A stretch of DNA of 14,439 nt, taken from NCBI GenBank assembly GCA_039931435.1, contig JBDTRY010000083.1, positions 1-14,439 of the forward strand, given 5' to 3'. A model generated the notes under the pieces. The model did no database searches. It had not been told where the DNA came from and was given only the letters and a program-made list of their open reading frames with translations. The DNA is from JBDTRY01 sp039931435 (lineage in GTDB: Bacteria > Acidobacteriota > Thermoanaerobaculia > Gp7-AA8). This document shows positions 7,401 to 14,395 of this stretch, piece by piece. Within the stretch, counting starts at the first letter, position 1; each line of letters opens with the position of its first letter. Position numbers and translations under genes: made by a program.

Positions 7401-8936
7401 ATGCGAAAGCCTACATGGTCATTCCTCCTTATCTTCATTCTTCTCTCCCTGGCCTGCACGGTTGGCCCGCAGGCCGGATCCGATGGCGCCTCCGCGACAC
7501 CTCCCGTACCGGTAGTGGCCATCTCCGGCGCAACTCTCATTGACGGCAGCGGAGGGGCACCCATCGCCAACTCCACCGTCGTCATTCGCGGAGACCGCAT
7601 CCTTTCAGCGGGCCCCTCGGCCAGCGTCACGATTCCCCCGGGAGCGACCATCGTCGACGGAGCTGGTCAGGTCATTGCACCCGGCTTCATCGACATCCAT
7701 AACCACTCCGGCGGCGGCCTCGAGACCGATCCGTCTGCGACGACGCAGGTTTCCCAGGGACTGACCACGGTCGTTCTGGGGCAGGATGGAGAGTCGGAGT
7801 TCCCCATCGGCCCTTACCTCGACAAACTGGCCAGCAATCCGGTTGCTTTGAATGTGGTCACCTTCGTCGGACACGCCACGGTACGTGCCCTGGTAATGAA
7901 GGACGTTGCGCGGGAAGCGAACGCTGCGGAGATTGCGGGAATGCAGAGGCTCGTAGGTGAGGGCATGAGCCAGGGAGCGTTCGGGCTGTCATCCGGTCTC
8001 GAGTATGAAGGAGGCAAAGCCGCCTCGACGGAAGAGATGATTGCGCTGGCTACCGTCGCCGGTCGCCATCACGGCATTTACATCAGTCACGTGCGTGACG
8101 AAGCCAAGCTCACGCTGCAGTCTTTTGCAGAGCTGATCCGAATCGCCGAGGAAGGCCATCTGCCGGCTCAGGTCTCGCACATCAAGATGGGGAGCGTCAG
8201 CGTATGGGGCAAGTCTGATGAAGCGGTGCGGATGATCGAGGCGGCACGCGCCCGCGGCCTGGACATCACCGCGGACTGCTATCCGTACGACGCCTGGCAC
8301 TCGACCATCCGAGTGATCGTCCCCAGCGGAAATTACGAAAATGCCGGCGACGTCGCTGACGGAATCCGGGAGACCGGCGGTCCTGAGAACATTCTCGTTG
8401 TCAGTTGTGCTGCCCACCCGGATTATGAGTTCAAAACACTGGCGGAGATCGCCCGAACGAGAGGCATCACCGCGGTCGAGCTGTTCATGCAGATCGTGCG
8501 GGATGGAGGCGCGAAGGTAGTCGCACGATCCATGCAGGAGCAGGACATAAAACGGTTCTACGAACAGCCCTGGGTGATGGTCTCCAGCGACGGGGGAATC
8601 GGCATCCGCCATCCGCGTGCGGCTGGCGCATTTCCGCGCGTTCTGGGACTGTTCGTTCGAGAGAAACATTGGCTCACCCTTCAGGAGGCGATCCGGAAAA
8701 TGACCTCGATGCCGGCTGCGCGGCTGGGAATCAACGATCGGGGGATGCTCCGGCCGGGGATGAAGGCGGACCTCGTGCTCTTCGATCCGGACAAAGTGAT
8801 CGATCGGTCCACGTTTCAGGAACCCGCAAAAATCGCCACAGGCATCAACCGCGTGTGGGTGAACGGCATAGAGGTCTGGGATGATGGCAAGGTGACAAAG
8901 GCGATGCCGGGCGTTCCGATCAGGCACAGAGACTAG
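7401..8936 (+). CDS. Lipoprotein amidohydrolase, N-acyl-D-amino-acid deacylase (D-aminoacylase) family
   Basis: Members hydrolyse N-acyl-D-amino acids or related amides; the substrate here is not known. From the ATG at 7401 the 511-residue protein begins with a basic, hydrophobic signal ending in the lipobox LSLAC, so Cys19 is probably lipidated and the enzyme exported. Amidohydrolase metal-site features follow: DIHNH (98-102), ISHVRDE (His230), QVSHIKMGS (His260) and SSDGG (Asp397), then the C-terminal composite domain PGMKADLVLFDP. Classical D-aminoacylases carry a zinc-ligand Cys in a GNCG-like motif after the HxH. Here that stretch reads LGQDGES (about 126-132), so the Cys is replaced. 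An in-frame start at 7341 would place a non-signal stretch before the lipoprotein leader and is rejected. Confidence 0.88.
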   Translation: MRKPTWSFLLIFILLSLACTVGPQAGSDGASATPPVPVVAISGATLIDGSGGAPIANSTVVIRGDRILSAGPSASVTIPPGATIVDGAGQVIAPGFIDIHNHSGGGLETDPSATTQVSQGLTTVVLGQDGESEFPIGPYLDKLASNPVALNVVTFVGHATVRALVMKDVAREANAAEIAGMQRLVGEGMSQGAFGLSSGLEYEGGKAASTEEMIALATVAGRHHGIYISHVRDEAKLTLQSFAELIRIAEEGHLPAQVSHIKMGSVSVWGKSDEAVRMIEAARARGLDITADCYPYDAWHSTIRVIVPSGNYENAGDVADGIRETGGPENILVVSCAAHPDYEFKTLAEIARTRGITAVELFMQIVRDGGAKVVARSMQEQDIKRFYEQPWVMVSSDGGIGIRHPRAAGAFPRVLGLFVREKHWLTLQEAIRKMTSMPAARLGINDRGMLRPGMKADLVLFDPDKVIDRSTFQEPAKIATGINRVWVNGIEVWDDGKVTKAMPGVPIRHRD

Positions 8937-8992
8937 CAAGCCCGGAAGTTGTCGGAAACGAGGTTCTCATTCATTTCGGGAGGGGGAAGGTG

Positions 8993-9006
8993 GACGAGAT
9001 CCTTCG
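8993..9006. repeat. Partial repeat arm
   Basis: GACGAGATCCTTCG is identical to the start of the right arm of the two long copies. It may be a remnant of another element. Confidence 0.55.
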
Positions 9007-9044
9007 TTCAACGCCCCTAATGAAACGCCCCTGCGATCCACCAA

Positions 9045-9099
9045 CATGTCATCCCGAGCGGGGGAACAGCGCAAGCGCCAGTGTGCGGGAAATGACATG
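9045..9099. repeat. Inner palindrome with CATGTCAT ends
   Basis: The left arm CATGTCATCCCG (9045-9056) pairs with the right arm CGGGAAATGACATG (9086-9099) apart from a 2-nt bulge. The loop is about 29 nt. Confidence 0.6.
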
Positions 9100-9112
9100 A
9101 TTACGACGCCTG

Positions 9113-9226
9113 TCATCCTGAAGCGTCGAGCGAAGGATCTCTTCTACCTTCCCGGTTGCTACGCGCGAGAGATCACGTTCTTCGTTGACGAGATCCTTCG
9201 GTCGCTGCGCTCCCTCCAGGATGACA
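9113..9226. repeat. Imperfect palindromic intergenic repeat, copy 2
   Basis: Left arm 9113-9141 and right arm 9190-9226, with a centre of about 48 nt. The left arm is identical to copy 1 at 1-115. The right arm has only a few substitutions. The middle starts identically (CTACCTTCCCGGTTGCTAC) and then differs. It sits between two converging genes. Confidence 0.88.
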
Positions 9227-9309
9227 AGCTCCCCAGACCCAAGCGAAGGGCGTTTCATTAAAGCGCCGCCTGCAACCATTCCCGCTCAGGATGTCGTGCT
9301 GACGGGGAG

Positions 9310-10110
9310 TCAGAGATGTCTGAGCAGATACTCCCCATGGCCCTGGTGCAGCCGGAAGTCCGTAGCCCGGTACCCCATGGCAAATGCCGCGACGAAGGCG
9401 CGCCGCGTCTCCTCTCGCCATCTCCGTGCACGCGGTGGATCGTCGGTCATGATTGCTCCGATGTCCGTCGGAACCCGGATGCTGAGATCACCGGTCGTTA
9501 TGCTCGCGGGCCGGAACCTCGCCTCTCCCTTCGAATCGATTTCGATCACCGCGCTTGCGGAATCAAACAAACCCCGGACTTCACACGCGCTGTGACCTTC
9601 GATACGGTCCATCACAGACTGATCTTCGAGAATCCAGGACATCCACAGTCGGTCCGTTCCGATTCCCCGGTGAAGCGCGCTGGTGGTCTCGCCGTAGTAA
9701 TCGACCAGGTACGTCTCCCCCACCGCCCCGAGTCGCGTCAGATTCAGTGACGCGTTGCCGGCTCGAAGGGGGTCGAAAGTCCACGTTATCCGTCTCACCC
9801 GGGCCGTCAGGGCGCGCTCGCGCTGCGCCAACTTGAGCGCGACTCCTAGTCCGGATCTGCGGTACTTCTCGCGGACAGCCAGCATGTCGGAATGATGAAT
9901 GATCTCTTCGTGCAGAACACCGATGGCTGCATAGGCAAACCCCGCCAGCTCACTGCCGTCGAAAGCACCGACGAGAGTATGGCCGATGGAGATGCTGGCT
10001 TTCAGCCACAGCGCGGGAAGAATGTCCCGGTCTTCAATTTCCCAGACCTCACGCTGGAGCTCTTCCGCCCGATGCATCTCGCCGATGGAGACGATGTCCC
10101 GGATGATCAT
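9310..10110 (-). CDS. GNAT-superfamily acyltransferase (COG3375-like) coupled to menC
   Basis: The 266-residue protein looks like the predicted GNAT acyltransferases often found beside or fused to NSAR/OSBS-type MenC proteins. The N-terminal half carries the acyl-CoA-binding region: HSDMLAVREKYRRSGLG (73-89, with the R/QxxGxG loop at 84-89), then WTFDPLRAGNASLNLTRLGA (110-129). The C-terminal half is a less familiar extension. Its ATG overlaps the menC stop as ATGA (10107-10110), so it is probably translated by coupling. In the Geobacillus N-succinylamino-acid racemase pathway a GNAT enzyme N-succinylates D-amino acids using succinyl-CoA. By analogy that is the likeliest role, but the acyl donor and acceptor cannot be read from the sequence. 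Confidence 0.88.
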   Translation of the reverse strand: MIIRDIVSIGEMHRAEELQREVWEIEDRDILPALWLKASISIGHTLVGAFDGSELAGFAYAAIGVLHEEIIHHSDMLAVREKYRRSGLGVALKLAQRERALTARVRRITWTFDPLRAGNASLNLTRLGAVGETYLVDYYGETTSALHRGIGTDRLWMSWILEDQSVMDRIEGHSACEVRGLFDSASAVIEIDSKGEARFRPASITTGDLSIRVPTDIGAIMTDDPPRARRWREETRRAFVAAFAMGYRATDFRLHQGHGEYLLRHL

Positions 10111-11231
10111 CGGTGCGCTTCTGCGGAGTGTGTCGAGTGCCGCTCCGTGAGGGCGTCGATTCGTCCGCGATCGACGGAAAATCCAATTCCCGGGCCAGCC
10201 GGCGGCACGATCGTTCCCATGGGTGTAACTGTGACGGGGGGGTCGATGATGTCTTCAGTCCAGTAGCGTGCGCTCGCCGAGACGTCGCCCGGCAGCGTGA
10301 AGCCCGGCAGCGTGGAGAGCGCGATGTTGTGGGCGCGCCCGATTCCGGCTTCGAGCATTCCGCCGCACCAGAGAGGAACGGTTTCCGATCGACAGAGCCG
10401 CTCGATCTTCTGTACTTCGGAGTGGCCGCCGACTCTTCCCATCTTTACATTGATGATCCGGCACGATCCAAGGTCGATGGCATGCCTGGCATCCTCCGCA
10501 GTGCGAATGGATTCGTCGAGACAAAGGGGGGTCTCCATGGCCTTCTGCAACAGGGCGTGATCAAACAGGTCGTCGTGTCCGAGAGGCTGCTCGATCATCA
10601 TCAGAGCAAAGGCGTCGAACGATCGCAGCAGTTCGCTGTCCTGGAGTGTGTAGGCAGAATTGGCGTCGACCATGAGCGGCAGGTCCGGAAATCGCTCACG
10701 GACAGCTTCGATCAGCTCGCGGTCCTGACCCGGTTTGATCTTGATCTTGACGCGCTGATATCCAGCCTCCCGCTCCTTCGCGATCCGTTCCAGCAATGCT
10801 TCGACTGACGGCTGCAGCCCGATGGACACGCCGCAGTCAATCTCCCGCCGGGATCCTCCCAGTAGCTGCCAGAGCGGAATCCCACGTCGTTTTGCCTCCA
10901 GATCCCACGTTGCAGACTCCAGAGCCGCCTTGGCCATGCGGTTTCCACGAACGTGCCTCATCAGACGGTTCAGATCGCCGGCGTTTGAAATGGCAACGCC
11001 CAGGCATTCAGGAATCAGAAACCGCTCGATCGCCAGCCACGCGCTATCAGTCCATTCCTCGGAGTAATAGGGATGTTCGTCGGCGACACACTCTCCCCAA
11101 CCTTCGCCGCCCTCTCCATCAAAGACGTGCACGAGGATGATTCGCCTCTCCGTCGTGCGGCCGACGCTGGTTTCGAACGCATGAAGCAGTGGCATTCGAA
11201 TGAGATGAAGCTCGATCGTTGCCAGCCGCAT
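10107..11231 (-). CDS. menC: o-Succinylbenzoate synthase of the N-succinylamino-acid racemase type (MenC)
   Basis: This enolase-superfamily enzyme dehydrates SHCHC to o-succinylbenzoate; members of this subgroup often also racemise N-succinylamino acids. The 374-residue protein has the muconate-lactonising-type barrel. The KxK motif is in KIKIKPGQD (162-170; K164 is the likely base), with metal ligands D189 (MVDANSAY), E214 (IEQPL) and D239 (CLDES). K263 (NVKMGRVGG) is the opposite catalytic Lys, and CGGMLEAGIGRAHN is at 289-302. Metal and second-Lys positions agree with those I recall for the Amycolatopsis racemase. The ATG at 11231 is supported by a promoter whose -10 ends 6 nt upstream. 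It lies 5 kb from the other men genes and is translationally coupled to the GNAT gene. Confidence 0.94.
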   Translation of the reverse strand: MRLATIELHLIRMPLLHAFETSVGRTTERRIILVHVFDGEGGEGWGECVADEHPYYSEEWTDSAWLAIERFLIPECLGVAISNAGDLNRLMRHVRGNRMAKAALESATWDLEAKRRGIPLWQLLGGSRREIDCGVSIGLQPSVEALLERIAKEREAGYQRVKIKIKPGQDRELIEAVRERFPDLPLMVDANSAYTLQDSELLRSFDAFALMMIEQPLGHDDLFDHALLQKAMETPLCLDESIRTAEDARHAIDLGSCRIINVKMGRVGGHSEVQKIERLCRSETVPLWCGGMLEAGIGRAHNIALSTLPGFTLPGDVSASARYWTEDIIDPPVTVTPMGTIVPPAGPGIGFSVDRGRIDALTERHSTHSAEAHR

Positions 11232-11237
11232 GAACCG

Positions 11238-11265
11238 ATTGTATCGAACCAGACCACGGTGTCGA
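11238..11265 (-). promoter_or_regulatory. Sigma-70-type promoter of menC-GNAT (predicted leaderless)
   Basis: On the minus strand TCGACA (11260-11265, 5 of 6 matches to TTGACA) is followed by 16 nt, then TACAAT (11238-11243), then 6 nt and the ATG of menC. It is the best-formed promoter in the window. Confidence 0.65.
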
Positions 11266-11486
11266 CGTCAGGACAGTCCCGAGACCGGATGACTGCACTC
11301 AGCCCAGGGTAGCGGCGCGAACTCGACAGCCCCTTCCCGGCGAGCGAATCCCGGCCGGCACCAGGTTCCGTAGCTCTGGACTGCGAGCTTCGCTGCAGCG
11401 ACCGCTGAACTGCGGTTTGGCTTCTATGTTCATCCCCGGTTCACGCCCGCCGCGTTAGGGTTTGCCGGCACGAAAAGGAGAAACAG

Positions 11487-11951
11487 ATGAATGGAATGAT
11501 GAGGGTAATTTCAACTGCCACGTTTGCCGTCGGCATGGCCGGCTACCTTGTGGCGCAGTCGCCTGCACCGGTGACAGCGACCGCCACCACCACACACGCC
11601 ACGGTGAAGAAGACCACGACCACGGCCACAGTTCAGCCCAGCCCCGTCAAAGTCGCACCCGCAGCCAAAACCCAGAGCAAGACCACGATCGCTGCTCCGG
11701 CTCCGACCGCCACAGCAAAACCAGGTCCCGCCAAAGTGACCACTACCACCACAACGACGACGAATCTGGTCGACATCAATTCCGCCAGCAAGCTGCAGCT
11801 GATGAAACTACCCGGTATTGGCAACGTCTACGCTGCAAAAATAATCGCCGGCCGTCCCTATGCCTTGAAAACGCAACTCGAGTCGAAAAAGATCATTCCT
11901 GCCGCGACTTACAGAAACATCTCCGCGATGATCATTGCCAGGCAGAAGTAG
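11487..11951 (+). CDS. Secreted helix-hairpin-helix protein with Thr/Ala/Pro-rich linker
   Basis: The 154-residue protein has a probable signal peptide (about 1-23, ending near LVAQS). A low-complexity Ala/Thr/Pro/Lys linker (about 25-92) includes eight consecutive Thr (85-92). The C-terminal helix-hairpin-helix domain (93-154) reads VDINSASKLQLMKLPGIG, then YAAKIIAGRPY and KKIIPAATY. This domain resembles ComEA and other small HHH proteins that bind DNA without sequence specificity through the PGIG hairpin. A role at the envelope, for example binding extracellular DNA, is inference; no other competence gene is nearby. The start has a good Shine-Dalgarno (AAGGAG, 6 nt before the ATG), unlike its neighbours. 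ATGs at codons 4 and 5 would only shorten the signal. Confidence 0.85.
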   Translation: MNGMMRVISTATFAVGMAGYLVAQSPAPVTATATTTHATVKKTTTTATVQPSPVKVAPAAKTQSKTTIAAPAPTATAKPGPAKVTTTTTTTTNLVDINSASKLQLMKLPGIGNVYAAKIIAGRPYALKTQLESKKIIPAATYRNISAMIIARQK

Positions 11952-12020
11952 AACAAGTCACGGGCTCGTGTCGTTCCGGTGGCGATCCACGAAGGCCGCC
12001 CGCGGGACCGGCGTCGGATT

Positions 12021-12026
12021 TACAAT
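12021..12026 (+). promoter_or_regulatory. -10 hexamer of the secreted hypothetical gene (predicted leaderless start)
   Basis: TACAAT is followed by 6 nt (CCCGAT) and the GTG at 12033. There is no Shine-Dalgarno and no clear -35. The ATG at 12031 is immediately followed by a stop in its own frame, so the GTG is the usable start. Confidence 0.55.
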
Positions 12027-12032
12027 CCCGAT

Positions 12033-13019
12033 GTGAAGTTTGTCGCCATCTGCGGACTTCTGCTGGCTGTCAACTCGTCGTTATCGGGCCAGGGTCCGGA
12101 AAGAACCCCGAAAACCGCAACGGAAGCGCAGCGGGAAATGGATGCAGTGTGGAGGCGCGAACATTCTGCCTCCACACTGCGAAACACCGCGTTGCACTCT
12201 GCGGCACTGAAGGAGGCGTTGAGAGAATTCCAGAACGGCGATACGCCATTCGGTGGCAAAGGCTCCGTGAGTTTCGGCGAATTCCTGTCACCGTCCGGCC
12301 AGTACTTCGTGGCTGTTCACCTGGCGCTCCCGGCCCTTCCCGAGGTCAGACCTGGAATGGCCGCCACCTTGTTCGGTACTGTGGAACGAAATGACGGCAC
12401 GCTGGCGGCTTCTTTCGAGGAGAAGGCCCAGGTCGCTGAATCGAGAGGGCAACTGTATCTGGAAAAATCGCTTGCCCTCCCGCCTGGCGACTACAAAGCC
12501 ACGTTCGGGGTGGCCATCGGAGCCAGGCCGGTCGTCATCGAACGCATTGATCTCGATGCACTTCCACGAAGCCTGATTCATGCGTCGATCTCCCGTCTTA
12601 TCCTCTCCCGAGACGTCCAGGTCATGTCCGAGTCCCAGGAGCCGACCGAGCCTTTTGCCTTTGGAGGGACCAGAGTAGTTCCCCTGGGTACTACCGCCCT
12701 GAACCCGTCAGAACCATTGTGGATTTTTGTCGAGATATTCAATCCAGCGTTGGCTCCGGACGGGACTCCGCGAATTCAGATGAAGTACGAGATCCTGCAG
12801 GCGGGTTCTCGCCGGGCAGGAGCGCCGATGGTGCCTGTCGAGGCCACAGCGCTTAAGGGCTTCCCGGCGCATTACGGAATCGGGGACACCATCGACGTCA
12901 GTCGCCTCGCTCCGAGCAGGTACGATATTTCGGTGACTGTCAGCGACAAGGTCACTGGTCAGAGCTGGTCTCTCGCCGGTGATTTTCGGATAGGCAGTGC
13001 CACGCCACCCGACCTCTGA
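12033..13019 (+). CDS. Secreted protein of unknown function, Acidobacteria-type C-terminal beta domain
   Basis: From the GTG at 12033 the 328-residue protein starts MKFVAICGLLLAVNSSLSGQG, a signal peptide with likely cleavage near residue 18-20. An Arg/Glu-rich helical stretch (about 25-60) follows. The rest looks all-beta, with Ig-like repeats: PGMAATLFGTVERNDG, SLALPPGDYKATFGVAIG and SRYDISVTVSDKVTG. From memory, it resembles the C-terminal region of acidobacterial proteins with VWFA-like or GWxTD domains, including the string EPTEPFAFGGTRVVP, but no VWFA domain is visible here. No catalytic motif is seen, and its function is unknown. An in-frame GTG at 11979 would add 18 charged residues before the signal and is less likely. 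The gene converges on the MFS gene. Confidence 0.85.
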   Translation: MKFVAICGLLLAVNSSLSGQGPERTPKTATEAQREMDAVWRREHSASTLRNTALHSAALKEALREFQNGDTPFGGKGSVSFGEFLSPSGQYFVAVHLALPALPEVRPGMAATLFGTVERNDGTLAASFEEKAQVAESRGQLYLEKSLALPPGDYKATFGVAIGARPVVIERIDLDALPRSLIHASISRLILSRDVQVMSESQEPTEPFAFGGTRVVPLGTTALNPSEPLWIFVEIFNPALAPDGTPRIQMKYEILQAGSRRAGAPMVPVEATALKGFPAHYGIGDTIDVSRLAPSRYDISVTVSDKVTGQSWSLAGDFRIGSATPPDL

Positions 13020-13041
13020 GTTTCGATTGAGAGCGTCCCGT

Positions 13042-14250
13042 TCACTCCACGGGGATGGCCAACGCCGAACTGAAGCTCCGTCCCCGGTTTTCGCTACCGG
13101 CGAGGATGATCACGGCAAGGATGACGATGGTGACAATCTCGAAGGAGGCCAGCGCCCAGCTGTATCCGACGCGGTCGCGAAGCGCGTACTCGATCGAGTT
13201 CGTCGGTGAGGCAAAGAGAATTCCCAGTTGATAGGCGAGTCCGGGCATCAATCCACGGACGGAATCCGGAACCAGTTCGTTGAGGTGCACGGGGATGATT
13301 CCCCAGGCTCCCTGCACGCCCGCCTGCATCAGGAAGGCACCGATCGCCAGAACGATGACGGATGACTGAAAGGCCCAGATCGGAATGACGAGTAACGACA
13401 ACGTCAGCGCTGCGACCATGCTTCGTCTCCTGCCGAGCTTCTCGGAAAAGAGCCCGAAGATCACTGCCCCCACGATGGCCCCGACGTTGTAGAACATGGC
13501 CATGTACGACACGGTTGCCGGACTGATCCCTCTGGAAGACTTCAGGAAATCGGGGTAGAGGTCCTGCGTCCCGTGCGATAGAAACATCATGAATGTCATC
13601 AACAGGAGAAGGTAGGACAGCAATCGCCACTCTTTTGCTACCCTTTTGAGGATGGCTCCCGTCGAGGCCAGCCTGTTCTGGGCCCAGGCCTCGGATTCCG
13701 GAACCTTCATTCGAATGTAGAGGGCCAGCAATGCCGGGAGGCCACCTGCCCAGAACATCCAGCGCCAGCCGAAGTTGGGAAGAATGAGGCGCGCGGCAAC
13801 GGCGGCGAGAAGATACCCGGTCGAATATCCGCTCTGCAGAATTCCGGAGAGGATTCCCCGCCGCGCCGTCGGAGCATGCTCCATGGCCAGAGACGCCCCG
13901 ACTCCCCACTCTCCTCCCATTCCAATTCCGAAGAGCGCCCGAAGCACGAGAAAGGTGGCGTAATTCGGTGCGAATCCGCAGAGCAGTTCCATCAATGAGA
14001 AAAAGATCACGTTGGCCATCAGCGGGATACGGCGGCCAAATCGATCGGCGAGAATCCCAAAGAGCACAGCGCCAACAGGACGCATGGCCAGAGTGGCCGT
14101 GAGAGTCAGAATGATCGCCCTCTTCGGGACGGCGAAGTGGACGGCCAGCGTATCGACCAGGAAGACCACGACGAAGAAGTCGAACGCGTCGAGCGTCCAC
14201 CCGAGGTATCCGGCGGCGAGAGCGTGCTTGTGGGCAGACGACGACGCCAC
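13042..14250 (-). CDS. MFS transporter, sialate/lactate (SHS)-like carboxylate:H+ symporter
   Basis: The 402-residue polytopic membrane protein has the sequence pattern of a 12-helix MFS permease. It opens with GYLGWTLDAFDFFVVVF (14-30), typical of the sialate:H+ symporter family (NanT, lactate permease Jen1). MFS motif A is present in both halves: GILADRFGRRIPL (68-80) and GLFSEKLGRRRS. RALFGIGMGGEWGVGASL lies in the fourth-helix region, and PESEAWAQ precedes the central loop. The substrate is probably a small monocarboxylate or other organic acid, but this cannot be settled from sequence. The start is a GTG with no convincing Shine-Dalgarno. It is a lone gene, convergent with the secreted hypothetical gene, followed by a 22-nt gap with no terminator visible. 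Confidence 0.92.
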   Translation of the reverse strand: MASSSAHKHALAAGYLGWTLDAFDFFVVVFLVDTLAVHFAVPKRAIILTLTATLAMRPVGAVLFGILADRFGRRIPLMANVIFFSLMELLCGFAPNYATFLVLRALFGIGMGGEWGVGASLAMEHAPTARRGILSGILQSGYSTGYLLAAVAARLILPNFGWRWMFWAGGLPALLALYIRMKVPESEAWAQNRLASTGAILKRVAKEWRLLSYLLLLMTFMMFLSHGTQDLYPDFLKSSRGISPATVSYMAMFYNVGAIVGAVIFGLFSEKLGRRRSMVAALTLSLLVIPIWAFQSSVIVLAIGAFLMQAGVQGAWGIIPVHLNELVPDSVRGLMPGLAYQLGILFASPTNSIEYALRDRVGYSWALASFEIVTIVILAVIILAGSENRGRSFSSALAIPVE

Positions 14251-14395
14251 TATGTACGAAACGCTACGATGATTCGAAGCGGAAAGCCAGTGAAAGAGTG
14301 ATCAGCGCACGATTCAACCCGGTGATGTCCCCTTGGTGCCGGACCGAAGCGCCGGCGCTATGCCTTCGCTTGTAAGAAACTAAAATGGGGCGCTT

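Larger units (their letters stand above)
9018..9260. repeat. 13-nt inverted repeat enclosing two palindromes
   Basis: TAATGAAACGCCC (9018-9030) is the exact reverse complement of GGGCGTTTCATTA (9248-9260). The 243-nt unit so defined contains the palindromes at 9045-9099 and 9113-9226, with no ORF that looks real. The arrangement looks like a MITE, but I see no clear target-site duplication. Confidence 0.6.
8937..9309. other. Gene-free interval of 373 nt filled with palindromic elements
   Basis: It lies between the converging amidohydrolase and GNAT genes. It holds a 14-nt fragment of the repeat arm (8993-9006), an outer 13-nt inverted repeat (9018-9030 / 9248-9260), an inner palindrome (9045-9099) and a near-complete copy of the 115-nt repeat (9113-9226). 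Short open frames across it simply follow the repeat and have no protein-like features. Confidence 0.8.

Noticed and set aside
7989..8939. 316-codon open frame on the minus strand opposite the amidohydrolase
   Set aside because: It is a shadow of a well-conserved gene in GC-rich DNA. Its translation is His/Arg/Asp-rich, without domains or signal.
9001..9260. CRISPR array between the amidohydrolase and GNAT genes
   Set aside because: Repeats are inverted and of different lengths, without regularly spaced direct repeats, and no cas genes are present.
11425..11430. TATGTT as a -10 upstream of the HHH gene
   Set aside because: No -35 at a suitable distance. Too weak to claim.
11462..12394. 310-codon plus-strand frame covering the HHH gene and the start of the next gene
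   Set aside because: It reads the Thr-rich linker out of frame, giving His/Arg/Asp repeats, and crosses two supported genes.
13094..14200. 368-codon minus-strand frame within the MFS gene
   Set aside because: Same strand, shifted frame. The product is Arg/Gly/Ser-rich with no membrane helices, while the MFS frame has clear family motifs.
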